From positions 1 to 44,956 of the forward strand of contig JAUNDN010000021.1 in assembly GCA_030526045.1 (NCBI GenBank): a stretch of DNA of 44,956 nt. The letters run 5' to 3'. The DNA comes from Bacillota bacterium. Lineage in GTDB: Bacteria > Bacillota > Clostridia > Lachnospirales > Lachnospiraceae. A program made the translations under genes and the position numbers. Under the pieces are notes generated by a model. That model was not told where the DNA came from, did no database searches, and saw only the letters and a program-made list of their open reading frames with translations. Shown piece after piece: positions 32,440-42,230 of this stretch. The first letter of the stretch is position 1, and each line of letters begins with the position of its first letter.

Positions 32440-35400
32440 TCACATCTTGTGCGGCTCTCTACCGGCCTTCTCAAATCGGAACCACCCGAAATCAAAGCAA
32501 CTGCCCGGCATAAACACAAAGGTTACCGTAGCTTTGCCCTTAACCGGTGTGATTGCAAAGCTCTGCTCCTCATACACATCGCTCTGTGTAAATTCTACGA
32601 TCTGTTTACTCTCCTCCTGCCCGTCAAAGAAACGGACATGAATGGTGTTATTCCCCTTCGGTGCCCTTCCGCAGATCTTTAGGCTTGCAGCGCCCTCTTC
32701 TTTAAAATCCATATCTTTAAATTCAAGAGAAACATTATTTCCAATCCCTTCCACAGCATCTTCCGTCATGTGGAAGCTGTCTCCGTAGATTGCATCAGCG
32801 TCCGCTGCCGAAAGCCCGGTCCATGCCTTTTCATAGCGGGTAAAGGAAAAGCCCTTGATATGTACCTTCTGGCGAAGGAGAAAGCTGATGGTCGTAATTC
32901 CCTTTACCATCCTGTTAAGCTTCCAGGTATCCTCCTGATATACATTCCAGACAGAAGGCTTCTGATAGACCACATCTGCCAGAAGTTCACTTCCATCCGC
33001 CCCCGGAATCCCCTCCCAGATCTCTATCGGGTAGGGATTGCTGTCAAGGGCAAAAATCGGAACCGTGATTTCATCTGATCCGATCCTGCCGAAATCTATA
33101 TTTTCATAGGAAACCACTGTCTCCCCGTCTCTTGCAGTGGCAACTCCTCTCTCATTTCCGTTTCCGGCTTCCCCTCTGGAATAAGTATACAGACTTCCCG
33201 AAATGAAACCATACGGATCAAGATAAGCCTGCCCAAGTCCTTCTATGGAAAATTCCAACTGGGAAATCAGCCTTATCCCGGACGTACCGCTTTTTGACAC
33301 ACAGCGCAGCCGGAAGCTTCCGTCTCCAAGCGCTGTCATGATGGCCTTATTTCCCTCCTGTCTCACCGTCACCAGGTTGGAAGGCACACCACCGTCATTC
33401 ACTGCCCGGAAAAGGACCTCCTGATTCTCTGCCTCAGCCGGCTCCAGACAGGCCTGAACGGTAAGCTCCTTTTTATCCGGTGTAAAGTACTGTCCATTCT
33501 CTGCTAAGAGAGTGATCTTCCGCACAGGAATCTCCCCGGAACAACCAGTCACAATCTTTCGCTCACAGTTTGCCTCCAGTGTGCTGCGTCCGCATTCCGT
33601 AGCTTCGCTTTCAGCAGATGCCACACTTTGCAGCATAAGCTCTGCACTCCTTAAGCCTTTGGCAGTGACCCGAATCCGGATTTCTCCCGGATCCGTATTT
33701 GTCTGAATGATTGCAAGAAGCTTGCCGCTAAACAGCCTGCGGCTTACGCCCTTATAGCTGTCATAGTCGGTGCTGTCCCCGTTATCAAGACCGATCAGCC
33801 TCCCCTTGCCGGTCACCTCCACCCGCACCCGGTCACAGGCATTATCCACCGGATTGCCCTGGGCATCCACGGTTCCGATCTCCACAAAGAATAAATCCCT
33901 TCCGTCTGCTGCAGCAACTGGATTTTCCGGATTCAGAACAATCGCAAAAGAATTTCCGAAGGAACGGCGCTCCTGTCTGGCAATCTCTTCCCCCTTCTCG
34001 TTATAGGCAACCGCGTTAAGACACCCTTCCCGGTAAGGTACCTGGTAATCCGCCAGAATCTTTTTCCCGCTTCCCGGCTTGTTGGACAGGCTTTGCCGTC
34101 CAAGACTTTCCCCATTTAAGAAAAGCTCTACCTCCGGCGCATTGGAACAGACCCTCACATCAATCAGCTGTCCCGGATTAAAATCCCAGTAGGGGAACAG
34201 ATGCACCATCGGCTTTTTGCGGTAATCAGTCCATGCAGCCTGCCAGACGTAATAGGAATCCTTCGGAAAGCCCGCCGTATCAATCTGACCGAAATAGGAA
34301 TTCTTTGTATGGTAGGGTGTAGGCTCGCCAATATAGTCAAAACCGGTCCAGAGAAATTGTCCCATGGAAAAGGGCGTATCTCTGTCTACCGTAACACAGT
34401 CCTCCATGGATCTTGCTCCCCAGCTGGTAATACTGTTTCCAAGAGCAGAGCATTGCTCATCATCCTCAGACAGGATTCCTGCCTTCAGCGGGAAATGATA
34501 CACACCCCTGCTCTGAACGATAGAGGAGGTTTCACTCCCGTAAATCACCCAATCCGGGTGCTGCTCATGATGCTGCTCATAATACTTTTCGGAATAATTG
34601 TAGCCTGCCAGCTTGACCAGATCCGCACATTTCTGTGCATTCTCCCAGGGCATATAATTGGAGCCGATGGTGACAGCAGCATTCCCTCTGGGATCATAGG
34701 TTTCCACCAGAGCCTTCAGCTGCCCGGTGATTTCCTGACCGTGTTCATCCACATGGGTATCGTAGATCTCATTTCCGATGCTCCACATGATCACACTGGG
34801 ATGATTTCTGTCACGGCACACCCAGCTCTTTACGTCTCTTTCGTGCCACTCCTTGAAAAATCGCGCATAATCATAGTCCGTCTTGGGTCTTTCCCACATG
34901 TCAAAGGCCTCTGATATCATCAGAATCCCCATTTCATCTGCCAGCTCCACAAAGCCCGGAGCCATCATGTTATGGGTTCCGCGCACTGCGTTCACACCCA
35001 TCTCCTTCAATATGGAAAATTTTCGTTTCATAGCGGCGCGATTGAAGGCTGCCCCAAGCGCGCCCAGATCGTGATGCTCACAGACTCCGTTCAGCCGCAG
35101 ATGTCTGCCGTTTAGGAAAAAGCCCTCCTCCGGACGAAACTCCGTGTAGCGAAAACCAATCCTGTTAACCTCTGTCTGAACTGTTTTACCATCCACAAGC
35201 AGTTCTGTATGCAACGTATATAGTACCGGATTCTCCACATCCCACAGCTCCGGTTTTTCCACCAGATATTCAGCGAGTGTTCCCTTCTCGCTCACTGTCT
35301 GCATCTGAATTTCCTCTGCATCACGGAACAGCCGGTGCGCAACCCGAACGTTTTCGCTTCCATCCGGCACATTACCTTCTCCGTCCTGATTCTGTAGCTC

Positions 35401-35919
35401 CGCGCCCTGTACAGCAGTTTCCACATACAGGCCGAAATCCTTTCCTCTGGGCACAGTACTGACATAAATGCCGTTTTCTTCGATATAGGTCTTCTCTGTG
35501 GTCTTAAGCCATACATCCCTGTAAATCCCTGCTCCGGAATACCATCTGCTGTTAGGACTCATAAAACAGGCACTTACCAATATCTCATTATCGCCTTCTT
35601 GCAAAAGCTCTGTTATCTCCAGATCAAAGGAGGAATACCCGTATTTCCACTCTCCGGCCTTTTGCCCATTGACATAGACCGTGCTGTCCATATAGATTCC
35701 TTCAAAGATCAGAAATACTCTTTTTCCTGTTTCCTGAAAGGTAAAATGCTTCCGGTACCAGCCCATGCCGTCCTCATAAAGTCTTTCAGAATCATAGATC
35801 AGCCAGTCGTGGGGAATATCCACCGCCCGAAAATTCTCCTCCCTTGCAAGAACCTGTTCCGGGTGGGCTCCGGTCTCCGTTCTCAAAAAGGTCCATCCGT
35901 CATTCCATAATTGTTTCAT
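32440..35919 (-). CDS. Large multidomain GH2 glycosidase (beta-galactosidase type)
   Basis: This 1159-residue enzyme has the GH2 core plus long C-terminal additions. The sugar-binding domain (about 1-165) includes VDIPHDWLIYD and SRWYSGAGIYRDVWL. The immunoglobulin-like domain (about 170-270) leads into the TIM barrel (about 270-600). The acid/base is near Glu384 in MWSIGNEIYD, and the nucleophile is near Glu463 in GSETSS. DUF4982-like and Ig-like beta domains (about 600-950) and a jelly-roll module at the C-terminus, possibly a carbohydrate-binding module (about 1020-1150), follow. No signal peptide is seen, which is odd for such an extended protein and suggests action on imported oligomers. 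The start follows GGAGG. Galactosidase, glucuronidase and related activities cannot be told apart by sequence here. Confidence 0.93.
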   Translation of the reverse strand: MKQLWNDGWTFLRTETGAHPEQVLAREENFRAVDIPHDWLIYDSERLYEDGMGWYRKHFTFQETGKRVFLIFEGIYMDSTVYVNGQKAGEWKYGYSSFDLEITELLQEGDNEILVSACFMSPNSRWYSGAGIYRDVWLKTTEKTYIEENGIYVSTVPRGKDFGLYVETAVQGAELQNQDGEGNVPDGSENVRVAHRLFRDAEEIQMQTVSEKGTLAEYLVEKPELWDVENPVLYTLHTELLVDGKTVQTEVNRIGFRYTEFRPEEGFFLNGRHLRLNGVCEHHDLGALGAAFNRAAMKRKFSILKEMGVNAVRGTHNMMAPGFVELADEMGILMISEAFDMWERPKTDYDYARFFKEWHERDVKSWVCRDRNHPSVIMWSIGNEIYDTHVDEHGQEITGQLKALVETYDPRGNAAVTIGSNYMPWENAQKCADLVKLAGYNYSEKYYEQHHEQHPDWVIYGSETSSIVQSRGVYHFPLKAGILSEDDEQCSALGNSITSWGARSMEDCVTVDRDTPFSMGQFLWTGFDYIGEPTPYHTKNSYFGQIDTAGFPKDSYYVWQAAWTDYRKKPMVHLFPYWDFNPGQLIDVRVCSNAPEVELFLNGESLGRQSLSNKPGSGKKILADYQVPYREGCLNAVAYNEKGEEIARQERRSFGNSFAIVLNPENPVAAADGRDLFFVEIGTVDAQGNPVDNACDRVRVEVTGKGRLIGLDNGDSTDYDSYKGVSRRLFSGKLLAIIQTNTDPGEIRIRVTAKGLRSAELMLQSVASAESEATECGRSTLEANCERKIVTGCSGEIPVRKITLLAENGQYFTPDKKELTVQACLEPAEAENQEVLFRAVNDGGVPSNLVTVRQEGNKAIMTALGDGSFRLRCVSKSGTSGIRLISQLEFSIEGLGQAYLDPYGFISGSLYTYSRGEAGNGNERGVATARDGETVVSYENIDFGRIGSDEITVPIFALDSNPYPIEIWEGIPGADGSELLADVVYQKPSVWNVYQEDTWKLNRMVKGITTISFLLRQKVHIKGFSFTRYEKAWTGLSAADADAIYGDSFHMTEDAVEGIGNNVSLEFKDMDFKEEGAASLKICGRAPKGNNTIHVRFFDGQEESKQIVEFTQSDVYEEQSFAITPVKGKATVTFVFMPGSCFDFGWFRFEKAGREPHKM

Positions 35920-35992
35920 TGTACTTTGTAAATTCCTCCAACAAATCAGAAGGCGGTACGAAAGTTTCCTTTGTCCGCCTGTCTGAAAATCC

Positions 35993-36547
35993 TTATTGTT
36001 TCAAAAGCAGAGCCTCTGCTCGATTCAGAAAATCCTCTTCCTCCTCGGCTCTGCCACAGAGCAGATAATTCCTTCCTTCCATCTCCACATAAGCCTTCCA
36101 TTCACCAGAGGCTTCTCCCGGAAGAACATAGTAAACTGCTCCGTTCATTTCTATTTTTTCTGCGTCTGCAAACTCTGCAGGCATCTTTGCTGTTTCTGTC
36201 AGTTCAATCGTCTGATTGTCTCCGTTTTTCAGAATTACAGGATAATTTTCTCCCTTCTGCCCCAGTTTACCGGGCATCTGTATCTTGGTATCTGCCTGTG
36301 GAATGCTCCTTTGAATAACACCCGGGGCAATCACCAGAAGCAATGCTGCTGCCGCAGCCACGAGGGGAATCGCGATCCTTCCCGCACGATAATGAACCAA
36401 ATCCCATTTCATGGACTTCCTTCGCCCGGGCACTTCTTCCTCTTCCTGTAGCCGTTCTTCTTCCTGCTTCATTGCTGCTCTGGTCCTCTGTATCAGCTCA
36501 GATGATGCATGAATCTGCGATACGTCCTTTCGGTATTGCTCTATCAT
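35993..36547 (-). CDS. Membrane protein paired with ECF sigma factor, likely anti-sigma
   Basis: This 184-residue protein has a charged cytoplasmic N-terminus (about residues 1-52, including a run of Glu: RLQEEEEVPGRRK), one membrane segment (about 57-78, IAIPLVAAAAALLLVIAPGV) and an extracellular C-terminal domain (about 80-184). It overlaps the sigma factor gene by four bases (ATGA), the classic arrangement for a membrane-bound anti-sigma factor. No zinc-binding HxxxCxxC anti-sigma motif is present, and the extracellular part resembles DUF4367-like domains only in general layout. The anti-sigma role rests on coupling and topology. Confidence 0.65.
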   Translation of the reverse strand: MIEQYRKDVSQIHASSELIQRTRAAMKQEEERLQEEEEVPGRRKSMKWDLVHYRAGRIAIPLVAAAAALLLVIAPGVIQRSIPQADTKIQMPGKLGQKGENYPVILKNGDNQTIELTETAKMPAEFADAEKIEMNGAVYYVLPGEASGEWKAYVEMEGRNYLLCGRAEEEEDFLNRAEALLLKQ

Positions 36548-37044
36548 AAATCGGGATCTCCTTTTAACGTCTCCTTGAGCATCTCCCGCGCTCTGAATAG
36601 CTGCGATTTGACAGTACTTTCCTTCTGGCCTGTCATCTGTGCTATTTCCGCAATCGATATTTGTTCAAAGTAAAAAAGATGTATCACCAGCCGGTATTTA
36701 GGCGGCAGTAATCTGACAGCAGTCCGTACAGGATGTTCTTCCTGCATCTCATAGCTACTGCCGCTCTCCACCGTCCTTTCCGGTTCTTCTATATAGGAAA
36801 CATTCTTATTCCAATACTGTTCAAAATGCTTCTTTGCACAATTTGCAGTCACCTTAAGCAACCATGCCTTCACGTGATCCCATGACTGCAGTTCCTGTAT
36901 GTGACTGACCAGACGCACAAAAACCTCTTGAAATAAATCATCTGCATCCGATCTGTTCTTCATCTGGGACAGTGCCAGCCGATACACCATATCTGCGTAC
37001 CGGTCAATGGCACCGTCCGCTGTAATTTGTTCCTCTTTTGTCAT
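36544..37044 (-). CDS. ECF-type RNA polymerase sigma factor
   Basis: This 166-residue sigma-70 factor has only regions 2 and 4, as in the extracytoplasmic function group. Region 2 includes YRLALSQMKNRSDADDLFQE and VFVRLVSHI. Region 4 includes PPKYRLVIHLFYFEQISI and AEIAQMTGQKESTVKSQLFR for -35 recognition. The frame opens 18 bases further up, at an ATG without a ribosome binding site. GGGGGA seven bases before the second ATG makes 37044 the better start. It is coupled to the membrane protein that follows and lies 60 bases after a lipoprotein gene. Upstream is a TATAATATTATAATAT stretch that could act as a promoter. Confidence 0.93.
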   Translation of the reverse strand: MTKEEQITADGAIDRYADMVYRLALSQMKNRSDADDLFQEVFVRLVSHIQELQSWDHVKAWLLKVTANCAKKHFEQYWNKNVSYIEEPERTVESGSSYEMQEEHPVRTAVRLLPPKYRLVIHLFYFEQISIAEIAQMTGQKESTVKSQLFRAREMLKETLKGDPDL

Positions 37045-37104
37045 CCAAAAATCCCCCGACATGTAACTATATTATAATATTATACATGACAGGGAGGTAT
37101 TTGG

Positions 37105-38415
37105 CTAGTTCGGTACCTGTCCGTTCTTTAAAATTCCTTCTGCAACTGCAAACGGGTTCTCTGTCGCATCGCCGATTGCCGCAGCAGTAATTCTATACAT
37201 ATTACTGTCATCAAAGATCCAGTATACGTGGAGAACTGCTGTATCGTTTCCTTCCTTCACTTCCACAACTGAAAGAAGTGCCGTTCCCAGGCAGGTCTCG
37301 CCGTAGCTGCTGACCTCAGCCTTCAGACCTTCCTCATCAAGATAGGACTGAACAATTTCTACCAGCTCATCTGTGCTGTTCTTTACTCCCTTAAATGCCT
37401 GATAGCCAACATATTCCTCCTGCAGGGATACAAAGCAGCCTGCAAACTCAGCATCTCCGCCGGGTGCAAATACAGGGGCATCATATTCACTCAGCTCCGT
37501 ATCCTTGCTCCAACCCTCAGGAAGCTCGAACATAATGTAGCCTGTTGAAACCACACTGTCACCGCCTGATGCAAGGAAATCCTCAACCTTCTTGTCGGCT
37601 CTTTCCTTATCCCAGTCAATTTCAAATTCGTAGAATGCCTGCAGTTCCTCCAAAAGCTCCGGTGTCTTTCCGGTAACGTCCTCGCCGTTAATGCTCACTT
37701 CCACAAGTACGGTACAGTCATTCTCCAGTGTTTTTAAATAGTAGGTATTGAAGACAGGGCTGTAGCTGTTATCATATTCGTTATAGTAACAGGTTTCTAC
37801 GGTCATGCGCGCATTGTCTCTGTCGATTTCCTCCACCTCGCTCATCACAACATCCTTATACTGATTTGAGTAGAAAGGATCAAACTTACTTTCCACATAA
37901 TACTGAAGATTTTCATAGGCCAGATAATCCTCGGCATCATAACGGATTGACGGTTCCAATTCCACTCTGAGCGTCACACCCAGCTTCTCTACATTTGCAT
38001 ATTCCATATTAACATACACATAATCATTCTGAGGAATAAATACCTGAAGTGTCTTATTCTCCATCTTGCCCGTATCCTTATTCTCCTCAGACTGTGTTCT
38101 CAATTCTTCACAATACAGATAGGTGAATCCTTCATAGTCCTTGATATTTTCCTGACCAAGAACCGGAACCCCTTTCTTTCCCTTTTCCGTGCTATTGGCT
38201 TCTGCTTTTTCTTCGCCATCAGCAGTTTCGGTTTCCTCTTTGGCTTCCTCACCTTCTTCAGCCTCTTTTGTTTTTTCTTCCTGATCCTCTTTGTCTTCCG
38301 TCTGCTTCTTCATGGTTTCCTTTACTATGTCTGTGGCACTGCCGCATGCGGAAAACATCATTGCCATGCAAAGCATCATTACACAAAGGTAAAGTTTTTT
38401 CTGAAATTTTTTCAT
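37105..38415 (-). CDS. Lipoprotein of unknown function with acidic linker
   Basis: This 436-residue exported lipoprotein has a signal peptide ending in the lipobox FSAC with Cys near residue 25. A strongly acidic, Lys/Glu/Thr-rich linker (about residues 35-85, with EEKTKEAEEGEEAKEE) follows and lifts the rest from the membrane. The mature part (about 90-430) is mixed alpha/beta with many Tyr and appears to hold two parts. The second (about 295-430, with MFELPEGWSKD) looks like the fold of lipoproteins that bind or sense envelope components. I do not recognise a named family. It lies upstream of the sigma/anti-sigma pair on the same strand, so it may belong to that stress-response operon. Confidence 0.85.
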   Translation of the reverse strand: MKKFQKKLYLCVMMLCMAMMFSACGSATDIVKETMKKQTEDKEDQEEKTKEAEEGEEAKEETETADGEEKAEANSTEKGKKGVPVLGQENIKDYEGFTYLYCEELRTQSEENKDTGKMENKTLQVFIPQNDYVYVNMEYANVEKLGVTLRVELEPSIRYDAEDYLAYENLQYYVESKFDPFYSNQYKDVVMSEVEEIDRDNARMTVETCYYNEYDNSYSPVFNTYYLKTLENDCTVLVEVSINGEDVTGKTPELLEELQAFYEFEIDWDKERADKKVEDFLASGGDSVVSTGYIMFELPEGWSKDTELSEYDAPVFAPGGDAEFAGCFVSLQEEYVGYQAFKGVKNSTDELVEIVQSYLDEEGLKAEVSSYGETCLGTALLSVVEVKEGNDTAVLHVYWIFDDSNMYRITAAAIGDATENPFAVAEGILKNGQVPN

Positions 38416-38506
38416 TTGCTTCTCTCCATCCTCTCAATTTTTAGCTTATACCTATAATACCCCTGAAAGGGGCAAAAGGTTGCACTTAATTTTAATTTCT
38501 GTTTCT

Positions 38507-39451
38507 TCAATACACCCTCAATGGACATTCCGCAAACAATGCGCTCACCGCGCTCCGGTATTCTGCACCGTTCCTCGCCTTACGGATCCTCTTTATGTGC
38601 TTCTGGCTGCCATCAAACAGAAACTGCATATAATTCCACAGCTCCTTCATCTTAAACAGGGTATTAATATCCCCCGACATGATTCTTTGATAATCTTCAA
38701 AAATCTTGTCGTGAAATCCCAGAAGTGTCTCCTTGTCAGCTGCTTTTCCCGTCAGGATTTCCGACAGAAGCCCCGGATTGGCAATCAGCCCTCTCCCCAG
38801 CATGACCCTTTGGATGTCCGGGAAAGCAGCTGTAAAGGTATGATAATCCTCTACCGTAAAAATATCCCCGTTATAGCAAAGCGGAGCCCTGCTCTTTGCC
38901 ACCGCCATACGAAATACTTCCATATCGGGGTGATTCCCGTAAAAATCCTCCCGCACTCTTGGATGAATGATCAGCTCCGATAAGGGATATAAATTATAGA
39001 TCTCCAGAATTTCTTCAAATTCCTCCGGCCTTTCCATGCCAATCCTTGTCTTAACGGAAACCGCAATGTCAGCCTCCTCAAAGACCTCCTTAAGAAACCT
39101 GTTCAGCTTGTCCGTATCCTGTAAAAGTCCCGCCCCCTTTCCCTTGGAAACCACCGTCTGATAGGGGCAGCCCAGATTTAGGTTAACCTCCCGGTATCCC
39201 ATTTTCTTCAACCGATGGAGGTAGAAGACTGCTTCCTTTCCGTTATTTCCGAGGAGTTGCGGAACAACCTTCATTCCCCGGTTATGTTCCGCATTCAAAT
39301 CCTCCAGCTCTCTGGATTTGGTCAGCCCGTTCCGGTTCATCGCAATAAAAGGCGTAAAATACTTGGATATCCCACAATCAAAGGCCTCATGAAACGCATT
39401 CCGGTACACATAACCCGTGATTCCCTCAAGGGGTGCAAAATAAAACTCCAT
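38507..39451 (-). CDS. dus: tRNA-dihydrouridine synthase
   Basis: This 314-residue FMN-dependent enzyme reduces uridine to dihydrouridine in tRNA. MEFYFAPLEGITGYVYRNAF is the N-terminal part of the barrel. NLGCPYQTVVSKGKGAGLL holds the catalytic Cys. VSVKTRIGM, IIHPRVREDFY with the FMN-site residues, CYNGDIFTVED and VMLGRGLIANPGL complete the TIM barrel, and a helical tRNA-binding domain ends the protein. The frame opens at 39532, inside birA, but GGAGG five bases before the ATG at 39451 supports that start. An ATG at 39463 is the alternative. It follows birA by 25 bases and is likely co-transcribed. Confidence 0.93.
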   Translation of the reverse strand: MEFYFAPLEGITGYVYRNAFHEAFDCGISKYFTPFIAMNRNGLTKSRELEDLNAEHNRGMKVVPQLLGNNGKEAVFYLHRLKKMGYREVNLNLGCPYQTVVSKGKGAGLLQDTDKLNRFLKEVFEEADIAVSVKTRIGMERPEEFEEILEIYNLYPLSELIIHPRVREDFYGNHPDMEVFRMAVAKSRAPLCYNGDIFTVEDYHTFTAAFPDIQRVMLGRGLIANPGLLSEILTGKAADKETLLGFHDKIFEDYQRIMSGDINTLFKMKELWNYMQFLFDGSQKHIKRIRKARNGAEYRSAVSALFAECPLRVY

Positions 39452-39476
39452 TTCTTCCTCCATCCCGAAACGCTTC

Positions 39477-40346
39477 CTACAACCTGATGCTGATCTCTCC
39501 GCCGGAAAGCAGTTCCTCGGTGCCGTCATCATACTGTACCCTCAAATGACATTCATCATCAACTCCCAGCACCTTTGCGTATTCCCTGCCATGGTCGGCT
39601 CTCTTAGCACTTCTCCCGGGTGCGCCCTCCGGTTCCAGTATCCGCACACGCCTGCCGATGACAAAGCAGCGCCTTCTGTATTCCTCAAGATAATTCCTGC
39701 CCGGAAATGTCCGGTAATATTCCATGAACCTGATCAGAAATTCCGATGCAAGACGGTTTCTTAAATTATAAAGACGCCTGCCTCTTTCCAGAATGGAGCC
39801 TGCCACCTCCCGCAATTCCTCAGGAAAGCCCCCCTGCGGCATGTAAAGATTGAACCCGATCCCTACAACCACATACTCCGGGACTTCTCTCCCCGGCACC
39901 AGCGAGGCTTCCGTCAGGATTCCGGCAATCTTCCTTCCTCGCACAAAGACATCATTCACCCACTTAATCTGTGTCTCCACTCCCGTAACAGTCTCAATCG
40001 CCCCGGCGGCGGCCGCCGCTGTAAGTGTGGTCAGCATGGTGCTCTCCCCTAGTGATACCTTGGGATGTAGAAGCAGGCTTAAGTAAATTCCCGTTCCCTC
40101 CGGTGAGAAAAAGGACCGCCCTCTGCGCCCCCTCCCCGCGCTCTGCTCTCCTGAAAGGAGAACCATATCACGCTCTTCTCCTGCTGCCGCGTAGCCCTTT
40201 AACACATTGTTAGTGGAATCCACTGTTTTCTCTACCTGCACTGCCAGAAAAATCCCACGCTCCTTCAGTTTTTCTGTGATAAACTCCGCAGACAGTTCAT
40301 CCTTTACAAGCTGGTTTTCTTCCAAGATTACTGCTTTTGTGTTCAT
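39477..40346 (-). CDS. birA: Biotin--[acetyl-CoA-carboxylase] ligase, short form
   Basis: This 289-residue ligase attaches biotin to carboxylase carrier domains through biotinyl-AMP. The catalytic domain (about residues 25-230) has DSTNNVLK, the biotin/ATP loop GRGRRGRSFFSPEGTGIY, KWVNDVF in place of the usual KWPND, and IAGILTEA. The small C-terminal SH3-like domain (about 235-289) includes KVLGVDDECHLRVQYDDGT. The helix-turn-helix that would make it a repressor is missing, so it should act as enzyme only. In Clostridia this gene often neighbours tRNA or cell-wall genes; here it precedes dus. No biotin synthesis or transport genes are nearby. Confidence 0.95.
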   Translation of the reverse strand: MNTKAVILEENQLVKDELSAEFITEKLKERGIFLAVQVEKTVDSTNNVLKGYAAAGEERDMVLLSGEQSAGRGRRGRSFFSPEGTGIYLSLLLHPKVSLGESTMLTTLTAAAAAGAIETVTGVETQIKWVNDVFVRGRKIAGILTEASLVPGREVPEYVVVGIGFNLYMPQGGFPEELREVAGSILERGRRLYNLRNRLASEFLIRFMEYYRTFPGRNYLEEYRRRCFVIGRRVRILEPEGAPGRSAKRADHGREYAKVLGVDDECHLRVQYDDGTEELLSGGEISIRL

Positions 40347-40433
40347 TTAGTATATCCTTCTTCTCAAACCAAAAAATTCCTCTTTATTATAATCAGTAAT
40401 CTAAATTTATGCACTAACTTTTTGGTTTAAATC

Positions 40434-42137
40434 TTACACCCCCGCCAGCACATCAAAGGTTCCCGCAAGATCCAGTTTGCCGTATCCCCACTCCCTGCTT
40501 GGATAGTCGATCTCGGTCGATCTGTCAGCGCCCCGTATCAGATAATTCTTCAGTTCCCGGCTCTCCACCCGGGTCTGATTTCCTCTCACCACAGCCCACT
40601 CCATGAACAGAGCAGCTGCCCCTGCCGTTAATGCGGCTGCCATGCTTGACCCTGTCCGTTTACCGAGAATGGTGCTGATGTTCACACCCGGTGCGCAGAT
40701 ATCCGGCTTGATCCTGCCAAGCCGTGTAAATCCCCTTCCCGATTCTGCCCAGAAGCTTCCATTTACATCATTGTAGGTGGTGACAGAGATCACTTCCCTG
40801 ATATTAGCAGGCTCGGTCAGCGTAATATAGGGTGAAGGGCGCAGAAAATAGGTATTGCTCTGCAGGAACTGTGTGAGTGGCAGCCAGATATGGAAGCTGC
40901 TCTCCCCGTTGCTTTCACTGATGGTGACCTGGATCGTCCATATTCCCGGAGTAGGCGCAATAAAGCGAAAGAAAATCAGTTCCTCCCCTGAGCCCTGCTC
41001 TACCAAAATATGATCCACTTCGATTGTGGTTCTCTCATAGATAAAGGTGAATCTTCTGCTCTCCTGCTCTCTGAAATCCACAGTGGGCGTAATCTCTCCC
41101 CCCGGTGAACGGATAGCAATGGAATGTCTTGCCGGAACACTGCCCCAAAGTTCTGCGGTAAACCCGATCTGGGTTCCGTCTACCCGGATCTCCACATTGT
41201 CCACCGTTTCCCTGAGCCCTTCTATGGAGGTTCCCACATAATGATGTGCACTGTTTCCTTCATTTCCTCCGCATACAATCACAACCCGGCTGCGTCTTGT
41301 AGCAATCTGATTTAAGTAGGTCGCCAGAGTGGAATGCCCTTCATGATCTCCCATACTGGTTCCGATTCCCATACAAATGATTAACGGCCGGTTTAAAGAA
41401 ACTGCATAGCTTTCCAGATATTTGATAGCAACCATAACATCGCTTTCCGCATAAGCAGGAACATTTTCGTCTACCAGATAAAACTCCCGCAAATGCTGCT
41501 TCGCCTGTCTAAGCTTCACCATCACAATGTCTGCCTGTGGCGCTGCTCCCAGGAATCCCAATCCGTTCCGCAAAGAACTCCCTGCCGCCACGCTTGCAAG
41601 TGCCGTTCCGTGGCCGATCTCGTCATAGCTGGGCACGATCTGTCTTGGATTTTCACTTTGAAGTGCCTCATTGATCTGCTCTCTTTGGTATTCCGTCCCA
41701 TAAAGAATACCGGCAGGCGGCTGACCGGTCTGTATGGTCTGATCCCAAATCCCCAGGATGCGGGTGCTGCCATCCTCATTCCGAAAGACCTCCTCTTCAT
41801 AGCGGATTCCCGTATCCAGAAACCCGATGACGACGCCTCTTCCGGTCAGAGCCAGTGCGCTCCCCTGTATCTGGGTGATGCCGCTATGAATCAGGGGGGT
41901 CGGGTCAAAGCTTTCCGCGATCTGCATCAGTCCGTACAGACTCGGAATAATGGGATAAGTAAAATTACTGACGCTCATAGGCGGAACGTCATTTTGGTTT
42001 ACATAACTAATTCCAATTTCCCCGCTCACCGGCTGGTATACGGCATCACGCAGATTTCCGGACACCCCTCCGGGAAGCACGAAATCCGTAATCAGATCAT
42101 AATAATCATTGGATACTATTTTTTCCCTGTCTGTCAT
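40434..42137 (-). CDS. S8 subtilisin-family protease, CspB-like
   Basis: This 567-residue serine protease has no signal peptide and follows the layout of clostridial Csp proteases, which act in spore germination: an N-terminal part with DYYDLITDFVLPGG, then the subtilase domain with an inserted jelly-roll (about residues 290-420). The triad is complete: Asp108 in GFLDTGI, His176 in GHGTALAS and Ser498 in GSSMAAALTAG, where Thr of the usual GTSMA is Ser. The frame opens at 42206, but its first codons are the clpX terminator hairpin, so the ATG at 42137 is taken as start. Many Lachnospiraceae carry several such proteins, and not all are tied to germination. A cytoplasmic role cannot be excluded. 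Confidence 0.92.
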   Translation of the reverse strand: MTDREKIVSNDYYDLITDFVLPGGVSGNLRDAVYQPVSGEIGISYVNQNDVPPMSVSNFTYPIIPSLYGLMQIAESFDPTPLIHSGITQIQGSALALTGRGVVIGFLDTGIRYEEEVFRNEDGSTRILGIWDQTIQTGQPPAGILYGTEYQREQINEALQSENPRQIVPSYDEIGHGTALASVAAGSSLRNGLGFLGAAPQADIVMVKLRQAKQHLREFYLVDENVPAYAESDVMVAIKYLESYAVSLNRPLIICMGIGTSMGDHEGHSTLATYLNQIATRRSRVVIVCGGNEGNSAHHYVGTSIEGLRETVDNVEIRVDGTQIGFTAELWGSVPARHSIAIRSPGGEITPTVDFREQESRRFTFIYERTTIEVDHILVEQGSGEELIFFRFIAPTPGIWTIQVTISESNGESSFHIWLPLTQFLQSNTYFLRPSPYITLTEPANIREVISVTTYNDVNGSFWAESGRGFTRLGRIKPDICAPGVNISTILGKRTGSSMAAALTAGAAALFMEWAVVRGNQTRVESRELKNYLIRGADRSTEIDYPSREWGYGKLDLAGTFDVLAGV

Positions 42138-42170
42138 AAAAAAGCCTGCAATTCTTTTTCTTACTATATG

Positions 42171-42203
42171 AAAAAGACAGTGCGGGGTTCCTGCACTGTC
42201 TTT
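42171..42203 (-). terminator. Rho-independent terminator after the clpX-like gene
   Basis: On the minus strand AAAGACAGTGC pairs with GCACTGTCTTT (11 base pairs) around a nine-base loop and is followed by TTTTTC-type T-rich sequence. It begins 28 bases after the clpX-like stop codon. Confidence 0.85.
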
Positions 42204-42230
42204 CATTTCTATAATTGCTGTTTCTTTTGA

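Noticed and set aside
39452-39532. Longer N-terminus for tRNA-dihydrouridine synthase
   Set aside because: It would overlap birA and add a segment unlike the family; a good ribosome binding site precedes the internal ATG.
42138-42206. Longer N-terminus for the CspB-like protease
   Set aside because: These codons coincide with a strong terminator hairpin of the preceding gene, so translation from there is unlikely.
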